A stretch of 22,817 bases of DNA from CAZJPD01 sp964547795. GTDB taxonomy: Bacteria > Pseudomonadota > Alphaproteobacteria > Rickettsiales > Midichloriaceae. Positions 1 through 7,585 of the stretch are shown here, in pieces. The notes beneath the pieces were generated by a model. It had not been told where the DNA came from. It saw only the letters and a list, made by a program, of their open reading frames with translations, and made no database searches. The stretch spans positions 1 to 22,817 of the forward strand of contig CAZJPD010000016.1 of assembly GCA_964547795.1 (NCBI GenBank), given 5' to 3'. Made by a program: the position numbers and the translations under genes. Positions within the stretch are counted from its first letter, which is position 1; each line of letters starts with the position of its first letter.

Positions 1-452
1 TTAATTTACTTATAGTCAGCATTTTCTTGGCTGTTTTTTTATATATGGAAAGAGATTTTCTGGTTAAGCAACACTATACAATTGAGGCTTTTTATAAAGT
101 ATTTGATTATCACAATATAGATGGACTTGAGTTGAAGATTATGAAACCAGAAAGATTGAAGTATTCTAGCAGTGATGATGGTAAAAAGATACAGTACAAA
201 ATACCCATAAAGATTATTAATCATACCGATAAAACAAAATTTCTACAGGTTATCAAGATAATAGGTCATGACGCAAATTGTAATCAAGTTATCAACTTAT
301 TTGTTAATATAAGAAAAAATATCGTTCCACATTCTGAATTAAAAATAAATTTAAGAACTGAAGAAATGATTGAGGAGGTGGATTTTATAATTGCAAAAAT
401 GGGAAATATTCACGATTTGAGAAATTTTGGCTCTGATTCAAAATTTTGTTGA
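1..452 (+). CDS. Membrane-anchored DUF3426-like protein (5' end outside window)
   Basis: The reading frame is open from the left edge (codons in phase with base 3), so this is the C-terminal part of a longer gene. The first in-frame start, a TTG at 27, is probably internal. Visible residues begin with a hydrophobic stretch (NLLIVSIFLAVFLY) that would be a single membrane anchor. A soluble domain of about 125 residues follows, with the pattern GLEL..., a beta-rich segment, IINHTDKTK, a Pro-His turn and a final D-F-I motif. This resembles the C-terminal domain of alphaproteobacterial zinc-ribbon/DUF3426 proteins, which have a cytoplasmic MJ0042-type zinc finger, one TM segment and a domain on the far side of the membrane. 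The zinc finger, if present, lies outside the window. The family role is unknown. The assignment is by recalled pattern only and is moderate. Confidence 0.5.
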   Translation, partial: NLLIVSIFLAVFLYMERDFLVKQHYTIEAFYKVFDYHNIDGLELKIMKPERLKYSSSDDGKKIQYKIPIKIINHTDKTKFLQVIKIIGHDANCNQVINLFVNIRKNIVPHSELKINLRTEEMIEEVDFIIAKMGNIHDLRNFGSDSKFC

Positions 453-520
453 AATCAGGGAAATATGGGGACATCTAAAATAAAGGTGGTTTCTAAATCA
501 GGATAGGTGATAGACTTATA

Positions 521-1771
521 TCAATGATTAGCCAAGAATTTTCTATTTAAAAAGCTGATAACTACAAACATCAGTGTAACAAATAACAAATAATATGCAG
601 GAGCAATGCTCCCTATTTTCATTACTAAGAACGTAGAAATCACAGGAGCTGTTCCACCAAAAAAGGCATTTCCTAAATTCCAAGCTAAAGCTATGCCTGA
701 GTATCTTAATTCTGGATTGAAAAATTTTATCGCAAAAGGGTAATATGGAGCTACAACAGAAGCTACTAGAGTCCCTAATAATGCAATACCATATAAAATA
801 TACCATATACTATCCATATTATTAATTATTAAGTTAAAAATGGGGAAGATACTCAGGATAAAAATAAATATCACAGAATAAATATATTTCTTATAACCAA
901 TTCTATCAGCCAAACAGCCAAACATGGGCAAAGTAATAATTAATATTATCAGTGCAAATAAAACTATATAAAGAGCTGTTTCCTTAGAAAATCCAATTAT
1001 TTCAGAAAAATAAACGTTAAAAAATCCTCGAATCATATATGTGCTTGCAGTAGCGACACCAGCAAATGATCCAATAATTAATACACTTTGCCATTTTTCT
1101 TTTAAAACTCTTTGTATAGGAAATTTTGCTAATTTTCTTTTTTTTATCCTTATATTTTTAAATACTGAGGTTTCTTTGGTTTTATATCGTATGAATAAGC
1201 CTATAAATCCCATCATCCCACCTAAAAAGAAACTATATCGCCAACTAAAATCGTCAATTCCAATAAAATAGTCAATACCAATCCCTACTAATATAGCAAG
1301 AAGAGTTCCGGCAATACTTGAAGCCATGATAATACTTCCTATCAAACCCACCTTTTTATATTCAAAATGTTCAATAATAAATATTGCTGAGCCCGCTCCT
1401 TCTCCACCTATGCACAATCCCTGGAACATCCTGATTATAGTGAGAAGGATAGGAGCTAGTATGCCAATTTGACTATATGAAGGTAATAAGCCAATAAGCC
1501 ATGTAGATACTCCCATCCCCATTATTACTGTTATTAAAGCCTTCTTTCTGCCTATTTGGTCGCCTATATGACCAAAAAAAATACCTCCTAGAGGTCGCAT
1601 AAAAAATCCAATCGCAAAAATAGCAAATGAAAATATTAGCTGAATATATTCATCAAAATTTGAAAAGAACAACCTCGCTATGACTCCCGCAAAAACTGCA
1701 TATATGCCAAAATCATAATATTCAACAATGTTGCCAATGACTGCAGAACCTATAATCCTTTTTTTCTCCAT
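521..1771 (-). CDS. MFS transporter, metabolite:H+ symporter (ProP-like) family
   Basis: This is a 416-residue inner-membrane transporter with about 12 hydrophobic segments. The conserved loop between TM2 and TM3 reads RPLGG (residues 59-63) and then GDQIGRKKA (70-78), typical of the MHS branch that includes ProP (proline/betaine), KgtP and ShiA. The N-terminal motif NIVEYYDFGIYAV is also typical of this branch. I start it at the ATG at 1771-1769 (MEKKRII). The frame is open 28 codons further upstream, but that extension is not transporter-like. Many ProP-like paralogues occur in Rickettsiales and are thought to import host osmolytes or metabolites; the substrate here cannot be read from sequence. 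The gene lies downstream of the retropepsin gene on the same strand, after a gap of about 144 bases. Confidence 0.85.
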   Translation of the reverse strand: MEKKRIIGSAVIGNIVEYYDFGIYAVFAGVIARLFFSNFDEYIQLIFSFAIFAIGFFMRPLGGIFFGHIGDQIGRKKALITVIMGMGVSTWLIGLLPSYSQIGILAPILLTIIRMFQGLCIGGEGAGSAIFIIEHFEYKKVGLIGSIIMASSIAGTLLAILVGIGIDYFIGIDDFSWRYSFFLGGMMGFIGLFIRYKTKETSVFKNIRIKKRKLAKFPIQRVLKEKWQSVLIIGSFAGVATASTYMIRGFFNVYFSEIIGFSKETALYIVLFALIILIITLPMFGCLADRIGYKKYIYSVIFIFILSIFPIFNLIINNMDSIWYILYGIALLGTLVASVVAPYYPFAIKFFNPELRYSGIALAWNLGNAFFGGTAPVISTFLVMKIGSIAPAYYLLFVTLMFVVISFLNRKFLANH

Positions 1772-1851
1772 ATACTGTAAATCATTTTTCCAAGTGGAGG
1801 TTATGTTAATACATTTGATAAAAGCAACCTTTTTGATAATAGCAATGTATA

Positions 1852-1867
1852 TCAAAAAATTTTTTGA
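1852..1867. repeat. 16-bp perfect A/T palindrome
   Basis: TCAAAAAATTTTTTGA is an exact 8+8 palindrome lying between the retropepsin gene and the MFS gene, both on the minus strand. It could form a weak hairpin or bend DNA. It has only two G/C pairs, so a strong intrinsic terminator is unlikely. In a genome this AT-rich it may be chance. Confidence 0.3.
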
Positions 1868-1915
1868 AGTACTGTAAAATTTTCCCTAAAATAAAAGAAT
1901 GGACTTCCATACTTT

Positions 1916-2566
1916 TTATTTTTCAACTATAGTTAAGGAATCGTTGTGAACTCGGTAAGATTTTAATCTATTTAAAAAACCCATTCCCAACAGTCCCTTA
2001 CTTAACCTGTCATTACTACTAATTGCAGCAGTAACATCATAAACTACAATATTTCCAATTTTTATATAATTCAACTTGATTGGTGCGTACCACGCAATGC
2101 CGTTAGCTGTTGCAACTCTTTTTGTATATGAAAGTTTACTCAAATCAACCCCTAATCTCTTGGCATCATACCTAGTTAAAGCAACATCTGTTGCACCAGT
2201 ATCTATCAAAAATCTCATATCTACACCATTAACAACCGAATTCACAAAAAAGTGTCCAGTTTGATTTGCTACGACAGTAACTGTATTTTCTCCCTCTTTT
2301 ACTTCTTCTACAACTACACCAGGAACAACATTGACATACACATCATTAAAGATTTTCTTCATATTATTTTTATATGTATATACTACCAATAATCCACCTA
2401 TAATCAGTACCCAAATCCCCACATATTTTATTATTTGTTGAAATGATATTTTAGAATTTACAACACTGACTATAACCACGCTTAAGATAATAACCGCATA
2501 CACGACATTTGGTAATTTCTCGTTGGCAAGCGAAATTGGACCCAAATATTTTCCAAGCAATAGCAA
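1916..2566 (-). CDS. Retropepsin-like membrane aspartic protease (TIGR02281 / rickettsial APRc-like)
   Basis: The C-terminal half is a single-lobe, clan AA aspartic protease domain. It carries the catalytic motif FLIDTGATDVALT (DTGAT at residues 122-126 counted from the TTG at 2566) and the closing hydrophobic-Gly signature LLGMGF (192-197). Such half-pepsins act as dimers. The N-terminal part is hydrophobic, with segments near residues 21-36 and 48-63. This architecture matches the APRc protein of Rickettsia conorii, a retropepsin-like enzyme with an N-terminal membrane anchor, and the wider alphaproteobacterial TIGR02281 family. The start is uncertain. The first recognised start is the TTG at 2566, but the frame stays open to 2617 and the extra codons encode a further hydrophobic helix (RFILIALISIIILLLLG) with no ATG, GTG or TTG before the stop. 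The likely gene is longer than the coordinates given. Confidence 0.82.
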   Translation of the reverse strand: MLLLGKYLGPISLANEKLPNVVYAVIILSVVIVSVVNSKISFQQIIKYVGIWVLIIGGLLVVYTYKNNMKKIFNDVYVNVVPGVVVEEVKEGENTVTVVANQTGHFFVNSVVNGVDMRFLIDTGATDVALTRYDAKRLGVDLSKLSYTKRVATANGIAWYAPIKLNYIKIGNIVVYDVTAAISSNDRLSKGLLGMGFLNRLKSYRVHNDSLTIVEK

Positions 2567-2742
2567 TATGATTATGCTGATTAAAGCAATTAAAATAAAC
2601 CTATTCTTCGCGGTTATTTATAAAATTTAGAAAACTTGTTTGTATATTATAATAATTCACAGAATATAATTTGTATATTCGTTTTAAAAATTGAGAGATT
2701 GGGGTTTTTGTATTTCTTAATATAAACTTTAGCACAAAATAT

Positions 2743-2787
2743 TCCCTATTTTTCCCAAATTATCCCAAAATAATACTATTATACCCC
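2743..2787. promoter_or_regulatory. Probable MraZ operator: 10-bp-spaced (T/A)GGGA boxes
   Basis: On the plus strand TCCCT (2743-2747), TCCCA (2753-2757) and TCCCA (2763-2767) repeat with an exact 10-base period. A further CCC at 2784-2786 stays in register, with one box skipped. On the minus strand these read AGGGA/TGGGA separated by 5-base spacers. MraZ is known to bind tandem TGGG(A/G)-type boxes with 5-base spacers in front of its own gene. These boxes sit about 60-100 bases before the mraZ start, so autoregulation of the division cluster is the natural reading. Confidence 0.65.
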
Positions 2788-2844
2788 ACATAAATATGCT
2801 ATAGGTACAGATGTAACACTTTTTATTGATGTTTCTGATTAGGT

Positions 2845-3291
2845 ATGGCAAATGGCAGTGCTATTTTTCTTTCAACTTATGAAGGGAAGATAGATGACAA
2901 AAACAGGGTATCTATACCTGCAAGCTTCAGAAATATTTTGGAGCATAAGGCAAGTAGAGATATATATGCCTACAGTTCATTTATTAATGAATGTATAGAA
3001 GTATGTACCTTTGAAAGAATCGATAAATTGCAAACTTTTCTGGAAAATATGGAGTTATTTTCCAGTAAAAGGGATGCGATTGCAACAGCGGTACTGGCAG
3101 ATTGTGAACCTATGCAGATGGATTCCAAAGGAAGAGTTTCATTGCCGGAAAGATTGGTGAATTTTGCTAAATTTGATAAAAAAGTCTTTTTTGTAGGGAA
3201 AGGAGCAACTTTTGAAATATGGGATCAAGAGAAGTTCACCACGTACTATAAAAAAGCAAGGGAAATAGCCAAAGAAACCTCATTTTTATAA
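2845..3291 (+). CDS. mraZ: Transcriptional regulator MraZ
   Basis: This 148-residue protein has two tandem SpoVT/AbrB-like halves, each with the family's D-x-x-x-R signature: DDKNRVSIP (17-25) and DSKGRVSLP (93-101). That matches full-length MraZ of about 140-150 residues. MraZ forms ring-shaped oligomers that bind repeats upstream of the dcw (division and cell wall) cluster and regulate it. The start ATG at 2845 fits the normal MraZ N-terminus ahead of F-L-S-T-Y-E-G. The gene is first in mraZ-rsmH-ftsL-ftsI, with only 5 bases before rsmH, and phased candidate operator boxes lie upstream. Nothing looks degraded. Confidence 0.95.
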   Translation: MANGSAIFLSTYEGKIDDKNRVSIPASFRNILEHKASRDIYAYSSFINECIEVCTFERIDKLQTFLENMELFSSKRDAIATAVLADCEPMQMDSKGRVSLPERLVNFAKFDKKVFFVGKGATFEIWDQEKFTTYYKKAREIAKETSFL

Positions 3292-3296
3292 AAAAT

Positions 3297-4202
3297 ATGC
3301 AAGTCAATAATCTAAAAAAAGATCACATCCCTGTTTTACTACGAGAAGTGCTTGATATGGTAAATCCTCAAGATAATAAGGTTTACATTGATGCAACGTT
3401 TGGAGCTGGTGGCTATACAAAAGCTATGTTACAAAAAGCAGATTGTACTGTAATAGGTATAGATTGTGATCAGCATACAGAAAATTATGCAAAGCAAATA
3501 AAGCAGGATTTTAACGATAGATTTTGCTTTGTTCATGATAATTTTATCAACGTAGATACTGTTTTAAAAAACCTAAATACCTCATTCATTGATGGTATAG
3601 TGTTTGATTTGGGTGTTTCATCTATGCAACTGGACAATAAGAGCAGAGGATTTTCATTTAGTGGCGATGCTCCTTTAGATATGAGGATGGATAATCGTTT
3701 GCCTATCACTGCAACAAAATTGGTCAACGAACTTCACGAAAAGGAATTAGCGGATTTAATTTACCAGTATAGTGGAGAGAGAAAATCAAGATCAATTGCC
3801 AGAAACATAGTTTACTTCAGGCAAAAAGAAAAAATTTCCACAACATCTCAATTGATAGATGTAATGCAAGTTGTGGGAAGAAAATATCGAGATAACATTC
3901 ATTTCGCCACTAGAACATTTCAAGCATTGAGAATTGCAGTCAATAACGAACTTGAAAATCTAAAAATTATTTTAAGGAAATTACCTGTTTTGCTTACTCT
4001 TCAAGGTACGATAAGCGTGGTAACCTTTCATTCGCTTGAGGATAAAATAGTCAAAGAATTTTTTAAAGAAGTGTCTGCAAATAAAGATCATAGCAATTTT
4101 GAAAGAGTTAATAAAAAAGTCATTGTTCCATCATGCAAGGAAATTAGAAAAAATCCACGAGCTAGATCAGCTAAACTAAGGGGACTTAGGAGGATAAGAT
4201 GA
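3297..4202 (+). CDS. rsmH: 16S rRNA (cytosine-1402-N4)-methyltransferase RsmH (MraW)
   Basis: This 301-residue SAM-dependent enzyme methylates the N4 of C1402 in the 16S rRNA decoding site. The N-terminal HIPVLLREVLDM and the SAM-binding motif I DATFGAGGYTK (32-42) are diagnostic. FDLGVSSMQLD, the GFSFSGDAPLDMRMD stretch, the FQALRIAVN motif and VTFHSLEDKIVK complete the family pattern. The length is usual (about 300-310). It is the second gene of the division cluster and its stop overlaps the ftsL start by 4 bases (ATGA), which suggests translational coupling. Confidence 0.97.
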   Translation: MQVNNLKKDHIPVLLREVLDMVNPQDNKVYIDATFGAGGYTKAMLQKADCTVIGIDCDQHTENYAKQIKQDFNDRFCFVHDNFINVDTVLKNLNTSFIDGIVFDLGVSSMQLDNKSRGFSFSGDAPLDMRMDNRLPITATKLVNELHEKELADLIYQYSGERKSRSIARNIVYFRQKEKISTTSQLIDVMQVVGRKYRDNIHFATRTFQALRIAVNNELENLKIILRKLPVLLTLQGTISVVTFHSLEDKIVKEFFKEVSANKDHSNFERVNKKVIVPSCKEIRKNPRARSAKLRGLRRIR

Positions 4203-4474
4203 AGTTGAATTTTTACTTACTATTTATTTGTTACAGCATCCTTATTTTAGGAAGCGTAATATCGTTATTTACAATAAAATCAAAAGTTATGCAAAAAATG
4301 GAAGAATTAAATTGGTTAAATAGTCAAATCTTACAGGAAAAAAATAATGTACTGATATTAAGGGCAGAATTAGCCTACTTAGTAACTCCAGAAAGAATTA
4401 ACAAGCTACAAGCCAAATATCTGAAATTAAAAAATATAGATAAAAGGCTGTTGGAAAATTTTAAAGGAAAATGA
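4199..4474 (+). CDS. ftsL: Cell division protein FtsL-like
   Basis: This 91-residue bitopic protein has a short cytoplasmic tail, one TM helix (residues 4-26), then a periplasmic coiled coil (about 30-80) rich in leucine and glutamate. Sequence conservation in FtsL is very low, so the call rests on architecture and on position between rsmH and ftsI, the standard place for ftsL. FtsL works with FtsB and FtsQ to activate FtsI/FtsW at the septum. It overlaps both neighbours by the 4-base ATGA arrangement. Confidence 0.82.
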   Translation: MKLNFYLLFICYSILILGSVISLFTIKSKVMQKMEELNWLNSQILQEKNNVLILRAELAYLVTPERINKLQAKYLKLKNIDKRLLENFKGK

Positions 4475-6177
4475 CCAATTCTAGGATAATATATATCACT
4501 GAAGAATCTCATTGTACTGTACTCAATACGAGCCATAGAAGAGTGCAGGTTGTATTTTTCACAGTCCTAGCATTGCTACTTATTTTGGTACTTAGAATAT
4601 TTGACCTTTCGGTCTTTAGCTTTGGTGAATTTCAACATAGCACAAACTCAGATTCTCAAAATATACGTATTAGAAATGACATTGTTGACCGAAATGGAAT
4701 TATATTAGCCTCCACTTTACCTACAGCATCAGCATATATATACCCGAAGCACTTTATACCTACAGATCATTCATTCGCATTGATCTCTAAAAATCTTGGC
4801 ATCGATATCAAGGAATTAAGAGAAAGAATTGCTAATAACAAGCATTTTGCATGGCTTAAACGGCATATTACACCTAAAGAACAACAGAAATTACATAACC
4901 TGGGATTATTAGGAGTATCTTTTATAAAAGATCAAAAACGCATCTATCCACACAAAAATTTATTTTCACATATTATTGGCTTAGTGGATATAGATAATCA
5001 GGGAATATCAGGGCTAGAATCTTCATTCGATATGTATTTGCAGGATGATACAAAACAAGCACTTCAAACCACCCTGGATGCAAAAGTTCAATATATAGTT
5101 AAGCAAGAACTGAAAGATGCTATCAAGAAAAATGATGCAAAGGGTGGAGTGGCAATTGTTATGGATATACATACTGGAGAATTGCTAAGCTCTGTAAGCT
5201 TACCAGACTTTAATCCATACGGTATTGATGCCATAAATACCAGCATGTTGTTTAACAAGGCTACTCTTGGTGTTTATGAAATGGGTTCAGTTCTAAAAGC
5301 TCTAACATTGGCTATGGCAATTGATTCAGGAAAAATTGATGTTGATGATTCATTTGACGTTTCAACTCCACTAAAAATAGGTAAGTATAAAATCAAAGAC
5401 TATAGGGGAAAAGGAGGCATTTTATCCGTACCAGAAATCTTGATGTATTCCTCAAATATAGGGACTGCGAAAATGATACAGGAAGTTGGAATACCAAAAC
5501 AGAAGGAATACTTTAAAAAATTAGGGTTGCTTTCAAGGATAAATGTAGAAGTACCTGAAATCTCGAACTCAATATATCCCAGTGACTATAGGTGGAAAGA
5601 ATTAAGGTCTATAACTATGAGTTATGGACATGGAATTTCAATGACCCCCATACATTTAATCCAGGCTTTTTCAGCGATAGTAAATGGTGGGCTTTTCAGA
5701 AAAGTAACTTTAATAAAAGGAAAGAATGATAAAATTAAGGGGAAAAAAATGTTTTCGCCTAGAACTTCTTTTTTAATGAGTAAGATTTTGCGTCTTACAG
5801 CAAAAAGTGGCTCTGCCAAGCGTGCTAACTTAAACGAATATCTCATTGGAGCAAAAACAGGAACTGCAGAAAAAATAGTCAATGGTAGATATGACAAAAA
5901 TTTAAATACTACATTGTGTGTTGCATCATTTCCAATGAATGATCCAAAATACGCTATTTTGATATTAGTAGATGAGCCAAAAGGTAATGAAATAAATCAT
6001 GGGTTTACAACAGGTGGGATGGTAGCAGCACCGGTAATTTCAAACATCGTTCCAAAAATTGCTCCTATACTCAATGTAGCTCCTGTTGATCATAAAGACC
6101 CTAAAATCATCAAAGCATTGTATATAAATCATAAACCTATGTATAGGGGCTATGCAAGTGCAACTCCGAGGAGATAA
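4471..6177 (+). CDS. ftsI: Septal peptidoglycan transpeptidase FtsI (PBP3)
   Basis: This 568-residue class B penicillin-binding protein has an N-terminal TM anchor (about 25-42), a dimerisation/pedestal domain starting at IVDRNGIILA (71-80), and a transpeptidase domain. All three active-site motifs are present: SxxK as SVLK (273-276), SxN as SSN (327-329), and KTG as KTGTAEK (462-468). It crosslinks septal peptidoglycan during division. Intact catalysis implies the organism still makes a peptidoglycan-like wall. In the canonical cluster murE would follow. Here the gene is followed at once by a transposase remnant and convergent genes, so the cluster ends here. Confidence 0.96.
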   Translation: MTNSRIIYITEESHCTVLNTSHRRVQVVFFTVLALLLILVLRIFDLSVFSFGEFQHSTNSDSQNIRIRNDIVDRNGIILASTLPTASAYIYPKHFIPTDHSFALISKNLGIDIKELRERIANNKHFAWLKRHITPKEQQKLHNLGLLGVSFIKDQKRIYPHKNLFSHIIGLVDIDNQGISGLESSFDMYLQDDTKQALQTTLDAKVQYIVKQELKDAIKKNDAKGGVAIVMDIHTGELLSSVSLPDFNPYGIDAINTSMLFNKATLGVYEMGSVLKALTLAMAIDSGKIDVDDSFDVSTPLKIGKYKIKDYRGKGGILSVPEILMYSSNIGTAKMIQEVGIPKQKEYFKKLGLLSRINVEVPEISNSIYPSDYRWKELRSITMSYGHGISMTPIHLIQAFSAIVNGGLFRKVTLIKGKNDKIKGKKMFSPRTSFLMSKILRLTAKSGSAKRANLNEYLIGAKTGTAEKIVNGRYDKNLNTTLCVASFPMNDPKYAILILVDEPKGNEINHGFTTGGMVAAPVISNIVPKIAPILNVAPVDHKDPKIIKALYINHKPMYRGYASATPRR

Positions 6178-6287
6178 TATTTATAACTTACACATGTATG
6201 GTAAATACATGAGAAGGCTATCTTTCTGATTGAGTTTTTGATTTTAAACCAAAAATGCTCAATGGGGTTTAAATCAGGTGAATAATT
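6178..6287 (-). pseudogene. IS630-family transposase remnant (C-terminal DDE end)
   Basis: Read on the minus strand, bases 6284-6222 encode YSPDLNPIEHFWFK and a few more basic residues. This is the hallmark C-terminal block of IS630/Tc1-type DDE transposases, which contains the last catalytic acidic residue (the E of NPIE). No other part of a transposase or of its terminal repeats is visible. The stretch from 6221 down to 6178 stays open in frame but is not recognisable. The remnant begins directly at the stop codon of the neighbouring AtpI-like gene and ends at ftsI, so it marks an old insertion and deletion point between two convergent genes. Confidence 0.75.
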
Positions 6288-6546
6288 AATTCTTACCTAC
6301 ACTTCTATAGATGTTTAAGAGTGCGGCAAAAAATCCTAGTATACTGAACAGTGAAAGAAAAATTGGCAAAGTTTTCATATATTTATCTGTGTAATATCCC
6401 AAAACAGCCCCTACAAGAATTCCAGCAAAAAGTTCGGTAATGATGATTATTGCCAAGTTCTTCTTGTTTTGCCCAACTTTGGGTGGTTTTTTATTAGATT
6501 GACGTTCTAACTCCTGAAGTTTTGCTTTTATTTCTTTTTTTTCCAT
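6286..6546 (-). CDS. atpI: AtpI/AtpZ-family ATP synthase accessory membrane protein
   Basis: This 86-residue protein has a charged N-terminus (1-29) followed by two TM helices (about 30-49 and 60-80). The motif GAVLGYYTDKY, then LPIFLSLFSILGFFAALLNIYR, is typical of AtpI/AtpZ proteins, which help assemble the F1Fo ATP synthase rotor ring or act in Mg2+ supply to it. In many alphaproteobacteria this gene comes just before atpB. Here it follows gpsA by 22 bases and is cut off from anything downstream by the IS630 remnant, so it appears separated from the atp operon. Its own C-terminus looks normal. Confidence 0.75.
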   Translation of the reverse strand: MEKKEIKAKLQELERQSNKKPPKVGQNKKNLAIIIITELFAGILVGAVLGYYTDKYMKTLPIFLSLFSILGFFAALLNIYRSVGKN

Positions 6547-6568
6547 CTATCTCTAAGGAATTATCAAC

Positions 6569-7585
6569 CTATTTATCGATATGCTTTGTTCTACCCAATT
6601 CTTCTATTTTTTGAGGGATTATAACCTTTGTTATATCATATAAATTTACATCGCTGTACAAAACGTTATATATATAGCTACATATTGGCATCTTTATGCA
6701 CAATTTCTCCGCAATATTAAATATGGATTTTGCTGTATAATAGCCTTCAACAGTAGTTGCTTCCAGGTCTGTAGATTGTCCTTTTTTAGCTATATTATAA
6801 CCAAAACTTGTATTTCTTGATGTTAAGCTATAACAAGTCAACAATAGATCACCTAATCCAGCTAAAGAATAAACTGTTGCCTGCTTACCTCCAAGTGCTT
6901 GAACTGCTTTTGTAATTTCCTCCATCGCAAAAATAAGAAGCGAAGAAATAAAATTCTCACCTAAATCCAAACCTTTAGCTATACCAGTAGCAATTGCTAT
7001 AACATTCTTTATTGCTCCGCAGACTTCAATACCAACAATATCATTAGAAATTTCCGGCTGAAAATAATCCGTTTTAAAGATTTTTTGTAAATACTTTGTA
7101 AAAGCTTTATTTGTCGATGCAATCTGAGTTTTTGTTATTTTTTCTAATGCTACTTCTTTTGCAAAATTTGGTCCCGAAAGTACAGCTACATTAGCATTTG
7201 GGAAATATTGCTTACATATTTGTGAAGGAAAATTTAAACCATCGCTATCTACACCCTTAGAGCAAAGTACAATGTTGTCAAATTTTTCCGATCTCTTCAA
7301 ATCACTAAATACAGCATTCAGTGATTTAATAGGGGTAACTATTACCACAGTCTTGACACCCTGAACATCATTATAGTTATTAATAGCCTTGACATTATGA
7401 GGTAGTACGATACCAGCAAGCTTTTTGCTATTGGTATTATTGTGATTTATTTCTTTCACAAGATCACTGTCTCTTGTATATAAAATCACATCATCAATAT
7501 TACATGCTAAGATTTTAGATAAAGCTGTTCCCCACAAGCCAGCTCCTAAAACTAGAATTTTTGTGCAATCAAATCTATTCTTCAT
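6569..7585 (-). CDS. gpsA: Glycerol-3-phosphate dehydrogenase [NAD(P)+]
   Basis: This is a 338-residue cytoplasmic enzyme converting dihydroxyacetone phosphate to sn-glycerol 3-phosphate for phospholipid synthesis. The Rossmann motif is KILVLGAGLWGTALSKIL (GAGLWG at 14-19). The catalytic-domain signatures GPNFAKEVA, CGAIKNVIAIATGIAKGLDLGEN and LAGLGDLLLTCYSLTSRN are complete. I start it at the ATG at 7585 (MKNRFDCT) rather than the one six codons upstream, because this leaves only an 11-base overlap with the recJ stop. It is in one transcriptional run with recJ and atpI. Confidence 0.96.
   Translation of the reverse strand: MKNRFDCTKILVLGAGLWGTALSKILACNIDDVILYTRDSDLVKEINHNNTNSKKLAGIVLPHNVKAINNYNDVQGVKTVVIVTPIKSLNAVFSDLKRSEKFDNIVLCSKGVDSDGLNFPSQICKQYFPNANVAVLSGPNFAKEVALEKITKTQIASTNKAFTKYLQKIFKTDYFQPEISNDIVGIEVCGAIKNVIAIATGIAKGLDLGENFISSLLIFAMEEITKAVQALGGKQATVYSLAGLGDLLLTCYSLTSRNTSFGYNIAKKGQSTDLEATTVEGYYTAKSIFNIAEKLCIKMPICSYIYNVLYSDVNLYDITKVIIPQKIEELGRTKHIDK

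Noticed and set aside
462..505. Tiny open frame starting ATG at 463 (MGTSKIKVVSKSG), possibly the stub of another gene
   Set aside because: Only 13 codons with no motif; it lies between convergent genes and I cannot tie it to any family.
2618..2742. TATAAT-like hexamers (2648 and 2665) as promoters for mraZ or the retropepsin gene
   Set aside because: Neither has a credible -35 at the right distance, and such hexamers are expected by chance in this AT-rich gap.
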